DNA of 64,000 bases from NCBI RefSeq assembly GCF_014218805.1, contig NZ_JACJUV010000001.1, positions 2,244,501 through 2,308,500 of the forward strand, given 5' to 3'. A model generated the notes under the pieces. That model made no database searches, was not told the origin of the DNA, and saw nothing but the letters and a program-made list of their open reading frames with translations. The stretch's first letter is position 1; every line of letters starts with the position of its first letter. The position numbers were made by a program, and so were the translations under genes. Source of the stretch: Teredinibacter franksiae (GTDB lineage Bacteria > Pseudomonadota > Gammaproteobacteria > Pseudomonadales > Cellvibrionaceae). Shown here piece by piece: positions 19,026-33,162 of this stretch.

Positions 19026-19667
19026 ATGAAACCCTACCAAAAAGAATTTATCGAAATGGCAATTGCCAGTGAGGCGCTAAAATTTGGTGAGTTCACTCTT
19101 AAGTCAGGTCGTAAGAGCCCGTATTTTTTTAATGCTGGCTGTTTTCAGTCCGGGTCAGATATCGCCCGCCTCGGCCGGGCCTACGCCCAGGCTATGATCG
19201 ATGCCGATCTTACTTTCGATATGCTGTTCGGGCCGGCCTATAAGGGTATTCCGCTCGCTACAGCCACCGCCATCGCGCTGGCCGACAATCACCATCGGGA
19301 TATACCTTGGTGCTACAACCGCAAAGAGGCAAAGAATCACGGAGAAGGAGGAATGATGGTTGGCGCGCCACTATGCGGCCGTGTCGCTGTGATTGACGAC
19401 GTCATCACAGCAGGTACTGCGGTAAGAGAGGTATTGTCCATTATCGACTCTGCAGGCGCCCAACCCGCGGCAATAGTGATTGGCCTAAACCGCCAGGAGA
19501 AAGGCCAGGGTCAGCGTTCCGCCATCGACGAACTACAACAGTCCACTGGTGTACCTGTAGTCAGCATTATCGACTTAAGCGACATAATGACCTATCTTGA
19601 CGCCAAGGGCGATAAAACCACACTATCCAGTGTTACCGAATATCGCAATCAATACGGTACCCCATGA
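19026..19667 (+). CDS. pyrE: Orotate phosphoribosyltransferase
   Basis: Makes orotidine 5'-monophosphate from orotate and PRPP in pyrimidine synthesis. The 213-residue length fits the bacterial enzyme. Signatures: [19 protein letters not shown], the substrate loop [12 protein letters not shown], the flexible catalytic loop [12 protein letters not shown], and the PRPP motif [21 protein letters not shown] stands just before the ATG. Its stop overlaps the start of the DUF4124 gene (ATGA), so both are probably translated from one message. Confidence 0.96.
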   Translation: MKPYQKEFIEMAIASEALKFGEFTLKSGRKSPYFFNAGCFQSGSDIARLGRAYAQAMIDADLTFDMLFGPAYKGIPLATATAIALADNHHRDIPWCYNRKEAKNHGEGGMMVGAPLCGRVAVIDDVITAGTAVREVLSIIDSAGAQPAAIVIGLNRQEKGQGQRSAIDELQQSTGVPVVSIIDLSDIMTYLDAKGDKTTLSSVTEYRNQYGTP

Positions 19668-20314
19668 TCAAACCAAACCTACACCGAACCCGCTTTACGC
19701 TAGGCCGCCTACTCTCGACGGTGGCCACCGCTTTGCTATTAGCCGCTTTCTGCGCAAACGCCCTAAGTCAGCACGTTTACTACCGCTATATAAACGAAGA
19801 CGGGGTTAAAGTGCTGGATCACTCTATTCCACCGGAATACGCCCAGACCGGCTATGAGGTGCTTAACGCCTCCGGCCAAGTGGTTAAAGTAGTACCCCCG
19901 GCGCCGTCGGCAGATGAAATTGCACGCAACGCCATAGAGCGCGAAATTCAGGAGCGTTATGCGCGCCTTAAACGCCGCTATTCATCGACCGACGACATTG
20001 AATCAGCTAAGCAACGCCGCCTGCGCAACATTAGCACCAACATCTCCATACTTAATGGAAACATCAACACCCTCAGCGCTCAAATCGAAGGCATTACCAG
20101 CAAGGCGGCGGATTTTGAACGAAGAGGAGAAAAAGTACCCAAGAAAATACTGGATGACCTAGCAGCCGTGCGCGTAGAACTAACCATTGCAGAAGAGCTA
20201 TTGCAAATCCGAAACACGGAGCATCAGGAGGTTATCAGTAAGTTTGACCAAGATATTCTGGCGTTTGCCAAAGGTGAAGCCATGGAAAAAATCTCTGCGG
20301 CAAAAATTCAGTAG
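19664..20314 (+). CDS. Secreted DUF4124-type coiled-coil protein
   Basis: A 216-residue protein with an N-terminal signal sequence ([20 protein letters not shown]). A DUF4124-like segment follows ([20 protein letters not shown]), then a charged, helix-rich remainder with probable coiled coils. Function is unknown. It overlaps pyrE by four bases. Pseudomonas genomes also carry a DUF4124 gene close to crc and pyrE, so the link is old, but no pathway connection is known. It is convergent with slmA, 28 bases away. Confidence 0.8.
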   Translation: MIKPNLHRTRFTLGRLLSTVATALLLAAFCANALSQHVYYRYINEDGVKVLDHSIPPEYAQTGYEVLNASGQVVKVVPPAPSADEIARNAIEREIQERYARLKRRYSSTDDIESAKQRRLRNISTNISILNGNINTLSAQIEGITSKAADFERRGEKVPKKILDDLAAVRVELTIAEELLQIRNTEHQEVISKFDQDILAFAKGEAMEKISAAKIQ

Positions 20315-20342
20315 CCGTAAACTTGAGCAGACCTAAAACCTG

Positions 20343-20951
20343 TTAGCTTATTTGTGCCTCAGTGGCGAATATACCATGAATCATATGAGGCCACTGTTGC
20401 GCCCACCCCTCGGTGGGCAAACGCTTGAACTCGCTGCGAACATAGGCAGACATTTTCCCGTCAAGTAGCGCTAGCATTAAACTGGACGTATCGAAAATGG
20501 ACATGCCAAAATGCAAACCCTCCTTCAATTCGGCCTCTCGAAAAATTTGACGCACTTGCGTTTCCAAACGCTCGAACAACTGCACAACGCGCAAGCGTAA
20601 ACGATCCGTTTCACCGGCCAGCGCATCGCCCGTCAGTATTCGAGTAATACCCGGATTTCGTTCAGAAAAAGCCAAGACCAAATGAAGAATTTTTTCTAGG
20701 CGCAGTAAAGCATCGGAGCTTTCTGCATTGATAATACTGATACGGGAAAAGAGCGTTTCTTCAATAAATTCAATCAGTCCTTCATACATTTTTGACTTGC
20801 TTGGGAAGTGCCGATAAAGCGCCGCTTCTGACACACCCACTTCCTTAGCCAAAGCCGCCGTTGTTATGCGCGCACCGGGCTTTACTTCCAGCATATGAGC
20901 GAGAGCTTCTAATATTTGTTGCCGTCGCGGCTTTTTATTATTTGTACTCAT
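20343..20951 (-). CDS. slmA: Nucleoid occlusion factor SlmA (TetR family)
   Basis: DNA-bound inhibitor of FtsZ ring assembly that prevents division across the chromosome. The 202-residue protein has the N-terminal helix-turn-helix ITTAALAKEVGVSEAALYRHFPSK of SlmA/Ttk. The SlmA-type ligand-free domain follows, with FIEETLFSRI and RLRLRVVQLFERLETQVRQI. slmA beside pyrE or argB/coaBC is the conserved location. No SlmA-binding sequence was searched for. Confidence 0.93.
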   Translation of the reverse strand: MSTNNKKPRRQQILEALAHMLEVKPGARITTAALAKEVGVSEAALYRHFPSKSKMYEGLIEFIEETLFSRISIINAESSDALLRLEKILHLVLAFSERNPGITRILTGDALAGETDRLRLRVVQLFERLETQVRQIFREAELKEGLHFGMSIFDTSSLMLALLDGKMSAYVRSEFKRLPTEGWAQQWPHMIHGIFATEAQIS

Positions 20952-21102
20952 GTTGTCAATTCATGAACTCTCTTGAATCGCACCACCTGATACAGGTAAC
21001 GCGCCATGCAGGTGCATTGTGTTGTTGCTCAGTATGGAAACAATCCCGTTTCACTACCTATAAGTTAACCAAGCAAAAAATAATCCCGAATGTGAAGCCC
21101 AA

Positions 21103-24741
<3,639 letters not shown>

Positions 24742-24770
24742 TGACCGTTCCTTGTTTCTTGACTTATCAT

Positions 24771-26012
24771 TTAGTTTTTATCATTGGATGGCAAATGCTT
24801 AGCTACCCAATTAACAATATTGCGAGCAATCTGCTGCTTGCTTTGCTTCTCAAAAACCGCTTGCTCACCGTTTTTTGAGAATATTTTTACGGCATTGTCG
24901 TCGCTGTTGAAACCAATATCAGCGCGCGCAACATCGTTAGCAACAATGGCATCTAACTGCTTATGTTCCAGTTTACTCAGAGCGAACGGCTCCACGTTCT
25001 GCGTTTCCGCAGCAAACCCCATCACAAAGCGCTCACCCGCCATTTGTGCCACACTCGCCACTATGTCGGGGTTTTTAATTAGCTCCAACACCAAGCAATC
25101 GTCGCCGCCCTTTTTGATTTTCTGCTGACGAAACTCTTTCGGGCGATAGTCGGCAACGGCTGCAGCCGCAATCACCACGTCAGCCGATTCAGCTTGCGCC
25201 ATTACAGTTTCATACATTTGCAACGCGCTTTCCACAGCTATTCGCTCAACGTGTGGAGGGGGTAACATGGAGACCGGCCCAGATACCAACACCACACGCG
25301 CCCCCGCATCAACAGCCGCCTGTGCGAGCGCGTAACCCATTTTACCTGAACTGCGATTGCTCAAAAAGCGTACTGGGTCCAACGCTTCGATCGTTGGGCC
25401 CGCGGTAATTACCACTTTTTTCCCTGCCAGCGCCCCAGTTTCAAACTGTGCCGCAACCGCCGTAACCAGTAATTCAACCTCAAGCATACGACCAGGGCCA
25501 ACATCGCCACAAGCTTGCTCACCTTCCGCCGGCCCCAATAGTTTAGCCCCACGCTCTCGCAATAGCCGACAGTTTTTTTGTGTAGCTGCGTTTAACCACA
25601 TCCCCTGGTTCATCGCTGGAGCCAGTATTAACGGAGCTTTGGTGGCTAGCGCCAAAGTGCTAAGCAGATCAGATGCTTCGCCATTAGCTAGCCGCGAAAG
25701 CGTGTTAGCTGTAGCTGGAGCCACCAGCAACAGGTCAGCCCACCGAGCCAATTCAATATGCCCCATACCGGCCTCGGCATCAGCATCAAGCAATGAGTAG
25801 TACACAGGGTTGCCCGACAGCGCATGCAACGTGAGGGGCGTGACAAACTCTCGCGCTGCATCGGTCATAACCACGCGCACATTGGCCCCCAAAACTTTAA
25901 ACCTGCGCACAAGTTCGGCGCACTTATAAGCCGCAATTCCACCAGAAATGCCCAGCAATAGATTTTTGTGGGTGAGCGAATAAAGTGATTCAGGTTGGCT
26001 GTTAGATGTCAT
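24771..26012 (-). CDS. coaBC: Bifunctional CoaBC (Dfp), coenzyme A synthesis
   Basis: Joins cysteine to 4'-phosphopantothenate and decarboxylates the product to phosphopantetheine. The N-terminal flavoprotein half has LLGISGGIAAYKCAELVRRF, the active-site His region MGHIELARWADLLLVAPATANT, and the substrate clamp segment PAMNQGMW. The C-terminal synthetase half has VITAGPTIEALDPVRFLSN and FAAETQN. The frame extends to a TTG at 26030, but the ATG at 26012 (MTSNSQPES) is preferred, giving 413 residues. It is followed 29 bases later by algC, probably the same transcript. Confidence 0.95.
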   Translation of the reverse strand: MTSNSQPESLYSLTHKNLLLGISGGIAAYKCAELVRRFKVLGANVRVVMTDAAREFVTPLTLHALSGNPVYYSLLDADAEAGMGHIELARWADLLLVAPATANTLSRLANGEASDLLSTLALATKAPLILAPAMNQGMWLNAATQKNCRLLRERGAKLLGPAEGEQACGDVGPGRMLEVELLVTAVAAQFETGALAGKKVVITAGPTIEALDPVRFLSNRSSGKMGYALAQAAVDAGARVVLVSGPVSMLPPPHVERIAVESALQMYETVMAQAESADVVIAAAAVADYRPKEFRQQKIKKGGDDCLVLELIKNPDIVASVAQMAGERFVMGFAAETQNVEPFALSKLEHKQLDAIVANDVARADIGFNSDDNAVKIFSKNGEQAVFEKQSKQQIARNIVNWVAKHLPSNDKN

Positions 26013-26184
26013 GTGGCGGCTCGGAAACAATATACGCGCGCTTACTCGAGAGTATTACGCAAAATTCGAAGTTTTAGGGGTGTTCACATCGGCGACTCTG
26101 GCAGCTAAGATAACAGATTCATGGACGTGAGATCTGCTGGCGAGTCCTTACCGGCAAGTCGTTAAGTATAACAAGGAAGCACCT

Positions 26185-26859
26185 ATGGCTATAACCGATT
26201 GGCCCGCGCAGGAGCGCCCACGCGAAAAATTACTGCAAAAAGGCCCCAATAGTTTATCCGATGCCGAGCTACTGGCGATATTTCTGCGCACCGGGTGCGC
26301 CGGCAAATCCGCGGTAGACCTAGCCCGCGAACTACTTTCGCACTTTGGCGGCCTGCGCACCTTGCTTGACGCCAGCCAGGAAGAGTTCTGCCAAGCTCTT
26401 GGGCTTGGCAGCGCCAAATATGCACAGCTTCAGGCGGTACTGGAGATGTCACGCCGACACCTCGGTGAACAGCTGCAGCGTGAAACGCAATTTTCCAGCA
26501 GCAAATCCGTCAAACAATACCTTCTTGCGCAGCTTCGTGATCGCCCCTCGGAAGTATTCGCAGCACTATTTCTCGACACTCAGCACCGCCTTATCGCCTT
26601 CGAAGAGCTGTTCCAAGGCACTATTGATGGCGCCGCCGTGTATCCGCGCGAGGTCGTTAAAAAAGCGCTTTCGCACAACGCAGCGGCGATTATCTTAGCC
26701 CACAATCATCCCTCGGGAATTGCCGAGCCCAGCAGCGCTGATCACAACATAACCAAACGTCTTACTGACGCACTTAAGCTTGTAGATATCCGCACCCTGG
26801 ACCACCTGATTGTCGGCGATGGTAATGTCGTGTCTTTTGCTGACAACGGCTGGCTTTGA
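26185..26859 (+). CDS. radC: RadC-family JAMM protein
   Basis: A 224-residue protein with an N-terminal helix-hairpin-helix region ([15 protein letters not shown]) and a C-terminal JAB/MPN metalloprotease-like domain. The zinc motif is [14 protein letters not shown], preceded by the Glu in [15 protein letters not shown]. Despite the name, a role in DNA repair is not established in bacteria. It is divergent from coaBC, the conserved arrangement (dfp-radC-rpmB). Confidence 0.94.
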   Translation: MAITDWPAQERPREKLLQKGPNSLSDAELLAIFLRTGCAGKSAVDLARELLSHFGGLRTLLDASQEEFCQALGLGSAKYAQLQAVLEMSRRHLGEQLQRETQFSSSKSVKQYLLAQLRDRPSEVFAALFLDTQHRLIAFEELFQGTIDGAAVYPREVVKKALSHNAAAIILAHNHPSGIAEPSSADHNITKRLTDALKLVDIRTLDHLIVGDGNVVSFADNGWL

Positions 26860-26961
26860 TCGATAACATTAACTTAACGTTTAACACGCTATAATTATTA
26901 GTTGCTATTTGTAGTTGCGATTTTTTTACACACAATAATTAAAACTCACGCGAGTGCTATC

Positions 26962-28077
26962 ATGAACACTACTCAGGCCCCACGCATACGGGCAAATGTC
27001 ATTGCTTGTATTGCGGTTTTTTCCCTATTCTTTACCGCTGTCACCCACGCAGGAGCTTCCGCTAAAGCAAAACCCGGCGAATGGTGGAACCAACCCTACC
27101 CGGAGACCTTTGACTCCAGCCAGCTCAAAATCAAAACGAGCCGCATTAGCGTTGACGGCAATCGTCTGATCAACGAAGCCGGAGAAACCATTATTCTTCG
27201 CGGCGTCAACTTTTCAGACCCCGATAAACTGAAAACAAACCGCAAATGGAAAAAAGCGCACTTTGCACAAGCAAAGGCTTGGGGCGCCAATGTCATTCGC
27301 CTGCCGATCCATCCAACCGCTTGGCAAAAACGCGGAAAAACAGACTACCTAGCGCTACTTGACCAAGCGGTCGTGTGGGCCAATGAGCTGGATATGTACC
27401 TGATTATTGATTGGCACTCTATCGGCAATCTTAAAGCTGAAATCTTTCAGCACCCCATGTACAACACCTCGCTCACAGAAACCCGCGAGTTTTGGCGGCA
27501 GATCGCCCACCGCTACCAGGGTGTTAATACCATTGCCGTATACGAGCTTTTTAATGAGCCAACCACCTCTGGCGGCAAGTGGGGCTCGCTAAGCTGGGAT
27601 GAATGGCGACAGGTAAACGAAGAACTTATCGCCATCATTTACGCTCACGATCGCCATGTTATTCCTCTGGTCGGCGGATTTAACTGGGCCTATGATTTAA
27701 GCGAAGCTGGCAGTAATCCTATTCGAGCCGAAGGGGTTGCCTACGCCGCCCACCCCTACCCTCAAAAATCCAAAAAGCCTATAGCCGAAAAACCCCAGGA
27801 CTGGGATAAAAGCTGGGGCTATATGGCCAAAAAGTACCCCATATTAGCGACCGAAATTGGCTGGATGCAGGACGGCCAGCCCGGCGCCCACATTCCCGTT
27901 ATCGATGACGGAAGCTATGGGCCCGCCATTATCGACTATATGAATAAACACGGTGTTTCCTGGACAGCGTGGTGCTTCGACCCCGACTGGGCACCGCAAA
28001 TGATTTCCGATTGGAAGTACACACCAACAGAACAGGGCGAATTTTTCCGCAAAGTAATGCTCGAAGAAAACCCATAA
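26962..28077 (+). CDS. Secreted glycoside hydrolase family 5 enzyme
   Basis: A 371-residue exported beta-glycanase of the GH5 type. The ATG at 26962 gives a signal peptide (VIACIAVFSLFFTAVTHAGA); a longer frame upstream has no support. The (beta/alpha)8 domain starts LINEAGETIILRGVNFSDPD. The acid/base Glu is in VYELFNEPT, the nucleophile Glu in ILATEIGW, and other conserved residues are in IRLPIHPTAW and AAHPYPQ. No carbohydrate-binding module is attached. The exact substrate (cellulose, mannan or other beta-glucan) cannot be read from the sequence. It interrupts the conserved radC-rpmB neighbourhood and may have been inserted there. Confidence 0.88.
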   Translation: MNTTQAPRIRANVIACIAVFSLFFTAVTHAGASAKAKPGEWWNQPYPETFDSSQLKIKTSRISVDGNRLINEAGETIILRGVNFSDPDKLKTNRKWKKAHFAQAKAWGANVIRLPIHPTAWQKRGKTDYLALLDQAVVWANELDMYLIIDWHSIGNLKAEIFQHPMYNTSLTETREFWRQIAHRYQGVNTIAVYELFNEPTTSGGKWGSLSWDEWRQVNEELIAIIYAHDRHVIPLVGGFNWAYDLSEAGSNPIRAEGVAYAAHPYPQKSKKPIAEKPQDWDKSWGYMAKKYPILATEIGWMQDGQPGAHIPVIDDGSYGPAIIDYMNKHGVSWTAWCFDPDWAPQMISDWKYTPTEQGEFFRKVMLEENP

Positions 28078-28086
28078 TTCACAGCT

Positions 28087-28127
28087 AGCAGCCAGGGTTA
28101 TAGTTAATTCGCTAAACTCTGGTTGCT
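28087..28127 (+). terminator. Hairpin after GH5 gene
   Basis: AGCAGCCAGGGTT pairs with AACTCTGGTTGCT over 13 positions (two G-U pairs) around a 15-base loop. It is not followed by a strong U run. The -35 of the rpmB promoter overlaps its right arm. Confidence 0.45.
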
Positions 28128-28151
28128 ATTGATCATCCATTTTGGTATAAA
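28123..28151 (+). promoter_or_regulatory. Predicted rpmB-rpmG promoter
   Basis: TTGCTA (28123-28128) and TATAAA (28146-28151) with the ideal 17-base spacing, about 130 bases before rpmB. This is the best sigma-70 match in the region. Confidence 0.55.
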
Positions 28152-28282
28152 ACGCGCCTCTTTTCGGTCAGCCCTCTATGCGGCGCAATTTTTAACCGAT
28201 CAGGCCGAAATTAACCCAACTAATTTACCGACTACTGGCTCACGAGCCATGGTCCTGCACCTATAAAGAAAGAGGTAAGACA

Positions 28283-28519
28283 ATGGCTAAGGTTTGTCAG
28301 GTTACTGGAAAGCGCCCGGTAACAGGCCACAATGTATCTCACGCAAAAAACCACACTAAGCGTCGTTTTCTGCCTAATTTGCACTCCCATCGTTTTTGGA
28401 TTGAATCCGAGAAGCGCTTTGTGAAACTCCGTGTTTCTAGCAAGGGTATGCGTATCATCGACAAAAACGGTATCGAGTCTGTTCTGACCGATATGCGTGC
28501 CCGCGGCGAAAAAGTATAA
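28283..28519 (+). CDS. rpmB: Ribosomal protein bL28
   Basis: 78-residue protein of the large ribosomal subunit. It begins [20 protein letters not shown], the conserved bL28 N-terminus, and continues [20 protein letters not shown]. It is preceded by AGAGG and followed by rpmG with 26 bases between, the normal pair. Confidence 0.98.
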   Translation: MAKVCQVTGKRPVTGHNVSHAKNHTKRRFLPNLHSHRFWIESEKRFVKLRVSSKGMRIIDKNGIESVLTDMRARGEKV

Positions 28520-28545
28520 ACTGCGGATAACACTGGAGAAATATC

Positions 28546-28701
28546 ATGCGAGACAAGATCCGTTTGAATTCAAGTGCCGGTACCGGCCACTTTTACACCA
28601 CTGACAAAAATAAGCGAACTATGCCTGGCAAAATGGAGATCAAAAAATACGATCCCGTTGTTCGCAAGCACGTGATGTATAAAGAAGGCAAAATTAAGTA
28701 G
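28546..28701 (+). CDS. rpmG: Ribosomal protein bL33
   Basis: 51-residue large-subunit protein, [20 protein letters not shown] at its start and VMYKEGKIK at its end. It lacks the paired CxxC cysteines of the zinc-binding form, so it is the zinc-independent type. GGAG precedes the ATG by nine bases. An intrinsic terminator follows at once. Confidence 0.97.
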   Translation: MRDKIRLNSSAGTGHFYTTDKNKRTMPGKMEIKKYDPVVRKHVMYKEGKIK

Positions 28702-28712
28702 TTTGCGCTTTC

Positions 28713-28741
28713 AAAAAAAACCGGCAGTTGCCGGTTTTTTT
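28713..28741 (+). terminator. Intrinsic terminator after rpmG
   Basis: CCGGC/GCCGG stem with a tight AGTT loop, preceded by eight A and followed by seven T. It ends the rpmB-rpmG transcript. Confidence 0.9.
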
Positions 28742-28781
28742 ATGCCCGAAAGAAAAGAAACGTCAATTATACTATTTGACC

Positions 28782-29600
28782 ATGCCAGAACTGCCCGAAG
28801 TAGAAACAACCCGTCGCGGAATTAGCCCACACCTGTTAGGGCAAACCATTCGCAGCCTGACCGTCCGCAACCCAAACTTGCGCTGGCCCATACCCCAAGA
28901 ACTATCCGGGCTATGTAAAGGCAAAACTATTAACGCCATAGACAGGCGCGGAAAGTACCTTCTGCTACACCTTTCATCTGGCGCCTGCTTAATATGGCAC
29001 CTAGGGATGTCGGGTAGCATGCGCATTCTCACTGGCTCAACCACCCCCGAAAAACATGACCACGTCGACCTCACTCTCACAAATGGCCGATGCCTGCGCT
29101 TCCATGATCCGCGTCGTTTCGGTGCTCTACTGTATACCTATGACACGCCAGACACTCACCCGCTATTATCCCACTTAGGCCCAGAACCCCTCAGTAGCCA
29201 TTTTGATGCTGACTACCTGTACCAACGCACACGGAAACGCAGCCAACCAATCAAAGCCTTAATAATGGACAGCAAAGTAGTCGTAGGAGTAGGCAATATC
29301 TATGCGAATGAAGCGCTCTTCGCAGCAAGCATTCATCCACTAAAAGCCGCGGGCAAAGTATCTCGCGCAGCAGTTGAACAGCTATGCTTGGAAATAAAGC
29401 AGGTACTTAAGGAAGCGATAGCACAGGGCGGAACCACCCTAAAGGACTTTACCGATAGCGAAGGGAAACCAGGCTATTTTGCACAAAAACTGAAAGTATA
29501 CGGACGCGCAGGACAGCCCTGCAGTCAATGCGGCAAGCCGCTTACAGAGAAACGACTGGCACAGCGTGCAACAATTTATTGCACCCAATGCCAGCGCTAG
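28782..29600 (+). CDS. mutM: Formamidopyrimidine-DNA glycosylase
   Basis: Removes 8-oxoguanine and ring-opened purines from DNA and nicks the abasic site. The start must be the ATG at 28782 because Pro2 of MPELPEVETTRRGI is the catalytic nucleophile; longer upstream versions would destroy activity. Other signatures: KYLLLHLSSG, the lesion-intercalating region, GVGNIYANEALF, and the C-terminal zinc finger with cysteines in PCSQCGKPL and IYCTQCQR. 272 residues, normal length. Confidence 0.97.
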   Translation: MPELPEVETTRRGISPHLLGQTIRSLTVRNPNLRWPIPQELSGLCKGKTINAIDRRGKYLLLHLSSGACLIWHLGMSGSMRILTGSTTPEKHDHVDLTLTNGRCLRFHDPRRFGALLYTYDTPDTHPLLSHLGPEPLSSHFDADYLYQRTRKRSQPIKALIMDSKVVVGVGNIYANEALFAASIHPLKAAGKVSRAAVEQLCLEIKQVLKEAIAQGGTTLKDFTDSEGKPGYFAQKLKVYGRAGQPCSQCGKPLTEKRLAQRATIYCTQCQR

Positions 29601-29604
29601 AGAT

Positions 29605-30048
29605 TCAATACACGCCAATACCAGCGGGAGACGCATTGCTCGCAATACGATCACTGCGGGGCTTAACCATACGGGGTACCTTGGTGGTCACCTCGATGTA
29701 AACTGGCTCACTAAACAGCTGCGCGCCCTCATCGGCGGCATCGCTCGCCACCCAGCGTGCTTTATAACCGTATAGCCCGTTCTCTCTCACCAACTCCGAA
29801 AGCGCTGCAAAATGCGGCCCCCTCAAAATACGCTGGTACTCGCCCCCGTCTTTATTGCGGTATATTTCTAGGTGCATACCCTGCTTAGATGATTCATAGG
29901 TGCTTAACGCGGATTCAACGCGTAATACAAAGCTGCCATCATCTGAAAAATGAGGCGCTTTCATGCTGATTGTCTCAGCTGACGCACTCATGGCAAACAG
30001 GAAAAAAATACAACCAAGAACCGCCAAACCTTGTGACAGTTTCTTCAT
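29605..30048 (-). CDS. Secreted hypothetical protein
   Basis: 147 residues with a signal peptide (LAVLGCIFFLFAMSASAETI). The ATG at 30048 is preceded by GTGAGG at good spacing; an upstream ATG at 30060 would add only four residues. The mature part looks like one fibronectin-III-type beta sandwich (LEIYRNKDGGEYQRI, YGYKARWVASD). No catalytic motif. It is convergent with mutM, with only four bases between the two stops. Function unknown. Confidence 0.65.
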   Translation of the reverse strand: MKKLSQGLAVLGCIFFLFAMSASAETISMKAPHFSDDGSFVLRVESALSTYESSKQGMHLEIYRNKDGGEYQRILRGPHFAALSELVRENGLYGYKARWVASDAADEGAQLFSEPVYIEVTTKVPRMVKPRSDRIASNASPAGIGVY

Positions 30049-30386
30049 GTGTAGCCTCACTCAAAATAAGCCGGGATTTGTATCGCACATGACATCTCTG
30101 CCCCCCTGTGCACCCCGGTAGTCCATCCAACTGAACAGTAAAAATACTGCCAGACACCACAGAACGGCTCTCCGACCGTCTTAATCCATTATCTCAAATA
30201 CTACGATTGCCCGTACGGAGCAAGTCGCTATTTTAAGATGTATACCATTAAAAACGCCAACCATATAACCAATCTTTTTCAGAGTGGGTAGTTAGTGGAT
30301 GGTTAACAGCGAGGATTGTACAGCCCTAAAGGTGATAGAGCTGTTCAAAAAATGTAAAAATAAGAACCCATCACAGAAGTACGGCG
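30049..30386. other. Spacer upstream of the secreted hypothetical gene
   Basis: About 340 bases between the start of that gene and the end of rph, both on the minus strand. It probably carries the promoter of the secreted protein. No gene, clear terminator or repeat is seen. Confidence 0.4.
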
Positions 30387-31106
30387 CTACTCAGCTAATG
30401 CCTGTTTTTGCAGGTCGTTCAATTCAGCAATACCTTTTTTAGCGAGCGCAAACATCTCCGCGAATTGCTGTTCGGTAAAAGGCTCCTGCTCCGCAGTACC
30501 CTGGATCTCGATCAAGCCACCGGCATCAGTCATAACGATATTCATGTCAGTATCGGCCGAAGAATCCTCGGGATAATCCAAATCCAAAACCGCTACACCG
30601 TTGACAATGCCAACGGAAACCGAAGCCACCATATGTAATAGCGGGTCGGTGGTGATTTTTCGATTGCGCTGCAAGTACCTCAATGCATCCACTAAAGCAA
30701 CACAGGCGCCTGTGATCGCAGCTGTGCGCGTACCGCCATCAGCCTGAATAACATCGCAGTCAAGTGTAATGGTGTACTCTCCCAGCGCAGCCAAATCCAC
30801 AGCGGCCCGCAAAGAGCGCCCAATTAGCCGTTGAATTTCAACGGTGCGACCCGCCTGCTTACCGCGCGCGGCTTCACGCCCCATACGCGAGCCAGTGGAG
30901 CGAGGCAACATGCCGTATTCTGCGGTAATCCAACCGCGCCCCTCGCCTTTCATAAACCGTGGCACCCCTTCCCCCACGCTAGCGTTACAGATAACCCGAG
31001 TATTACCAAAACTTACCAATACCGAGCCTTCGGCATGACAGGTGAAGTTTCGTTCAATGGAAATAGGGCGTAGTTGATCCGCAGCGCGGCCACTAGTTCT
31101 GCTCAT
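30387..31106 (-). CDS. rph: Ribonuclease PH
   Basis: Phosphate-dependent 3'-to-5' exoribonuclease that trims tRNA precursors. 239 residues with the family start [20 protein letters not shown], the RNA-binding Arg region [16 protein letters not shown], the phosphate-site region [11 protein letters not shown], and [20 protein letters not shown]. It is full length, unlike the frameshifted rph of E. coli K-12. It is divergent from yicC, as in many gammaproteobacteria. Confidence 0.97.
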   Translation of the reverse strand: MSRTSGRAADQLRPISIERNFTCHAEGSVLVSFGNTRVICNASVGEGVPRFMKGEGRGWITAEYGMLPRSTGSRMGREAARGKQAGRTVEIQRLIGRSLRAAVDLAALGEYTITLDCDVIQADGGTRTAAITGACVALVDALRYLQRNRKITTDPLLHMVASVSVGIVNGVAVLDLDYPEDSSADTDMNIVMTDAGGLIEIQGTAEQEPFTEQQFAEMFALAKKGIAELNDLQKQALAE

Positions 31107-31218
31107 ATTTGACTACCTTGAGAGAGATGAGGAATGGGTCGCTATTATGCTATTCCCAGACGGTTTTTTATATCGCTGTGTTACTATTACAGGGCAATAA
31201 ATTAATGAAGGACAAACT

Positions 31219-32085
31219 ATGCCACGCAGTATGACAGGCTTTGCCCGCCAGCAAGCACAGCACTCCTGGGGCAGCCTTACCTGTGAATTACGCAGTGTGA
31301 ACCACCGCTATCTCGAACCCAGCATTCGCCTCCCCGAAGCCCTGCGAGCACTGGAAACGCCACTACGCGAAAAATTGCGCAACAGCCTGAGTCGCGGCAA
31401 GGTCGACATCAGCATTCAGCTTAAAACTGAAAATGCCGTCGATGACGACTTGGCACTGAATCAGCCGCTCGCCAACCAGATCACCCAGCTGGCACAGCAG
31501 CTCGCTGCGAATATTGACGACGCAGCACCGCTGAGCCCACTTGAAATTTTGCGCTGGCCCGGAGTATTGCAGTCCGCCGAAATTGACGCCGACACACTCA
31601 ACCAAGCGGCAACCAAGCTCTTCACCACCACCCTTGAGTTGCTTATTGCGAACCGCGAGCGCGAGGGGGAAGAATTAAAATCTTTTATTGCTCAGCGCTT
31701 AACCACCATTGGCAAGCACGTAGTAGTGATGCGTACACACCTGCCAGAGCTACAGCAAGCGTACAAAGACAAGCTACGCGCGCGGGTTGACGCCCTAGCG
31801 GTGGAGGTGGATGAAGACCGCTTCAACCAAGAAGTGGTGTATGTCTGCCAAAAATCAGATGTCGCGGAAGAACTTGATCGACTGGAAGCCCATATTCAGG
31901 AAGTTACTCTCACCCTCGAACAAAAAGGTCCCGTTGGTCGCAGGCTAGACTTCCTCATGCAAGAACTGAATCGCGAAGCCAACACGCTTTCATCGAAATC
32001 CATGTCCAGCGAAACATCGCAGATTGCCGTTGACCTAAAAGTATTGATTGAGCAAATGCGCGAACAGGTGCAAAACATCGAATAA
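31219..32085 (+). CDS. yicC: YicC-family endoribonuclease
   Basis: 288-residue protein with the YicC N-terminus (MTGFARQQAQ, TCELRSVNHRYLEPSIRLPE) and the C-terminal DUF1732 part (KGPVGRRLDFLMQELNREAN, SSKSMSSETSQIAVDLK). YicC proteins are metal-dependent endoribonucleases linked to sRNA turnover. It is followed after 75 bases by gmk. Confidence 0.94.
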   Translation: MPRSMTGFARQQAQHSWGSLTCELRSVNHRYLEPSIRLPEALRALETPLREKLRNSLSRGKVDISIQLKTENAVDDDLALNQPLANQITQLAQQLAANIDDAAPLSPLEILRWPGVLQSAEIDADTLNQAATKLFTTTLELLIANREREGEELKSFIAQRLTTIGKHVVVMRTHLPELQQAYKDKLRARVDALAVEVDEDRFNQEVVYVCQKSDVAEELDRLEAHIQEVTLTLEQKGPVGRRLDFLMQELNREANTLSSKSMSSETSQIAVDLKVLIEQMREQVQNIE

Positions 32086-32151
32086 GCTCGATAGGTCAAT
32101 CGCGCTATACTCCAATTAACCTGTTCAATGCTCTTCACTTGCGGAGGATAA

Positions 32152-32778
<627 letters not shown>

Positions 32779-32857
32779 CTGCCCAATTTGCGTACACTTC
32801 CCGGCCCTTTTCGGGAAGCCAAAACAGCCCCTTAGCAACTCCAGCGGAATCAGATTA

Positions 32858-33145
32858 ATGGCACGAATTACAGTAGAAGATTGTTTGGATCACGTTGACA
32901 ACCGTTTTGAACTGGTCATCGTTGGCAGCAAGCGTGCTCGCCAGCTCGCGGTTCAAGGTAAAGAGCCTTTGGTTCCGGCCGAAAACGACAAGCCAACCGT
33001 TATCGCCCTGCGCGAAATCGAAGAAGGCCTAATTGACGCTAGTATTCTCGACCAAGACGACGAAGACACCCGCGACGATATACTGCTTAGCGAAGCACCA
33101 GTAGAATTAGACGCAAGCCTCACGCCTCCAACTACAGACCTTTAA
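32858..33145 (+). CDS. rpoZ: RNA polymerase omega subunit
   Basis: 95 residues. N-terminal [20 protein letters not shown] and [16 protein letters not shown] are the omega signature, followed by an acidic C-terminal tail. It promotes polymerase assembly and contributes to a (p)ppGpp site. A hairpin CTTCCCG/CGGGAAG (32797-32818) stands in its leader, without a U run. spoT begins 17 bases later. Confidence 0.97.
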   Translation: MARITVEDCLDHVDNRFELVIVGSKRARQLAVQGKEPLVPAENDKPTVIALREIEEGLIDASILDQDDEDTRDDILLSEAPVELDASLTPPTTDL

Positions 33146-33162
33146 ATGCCGCGGGGAAAGCG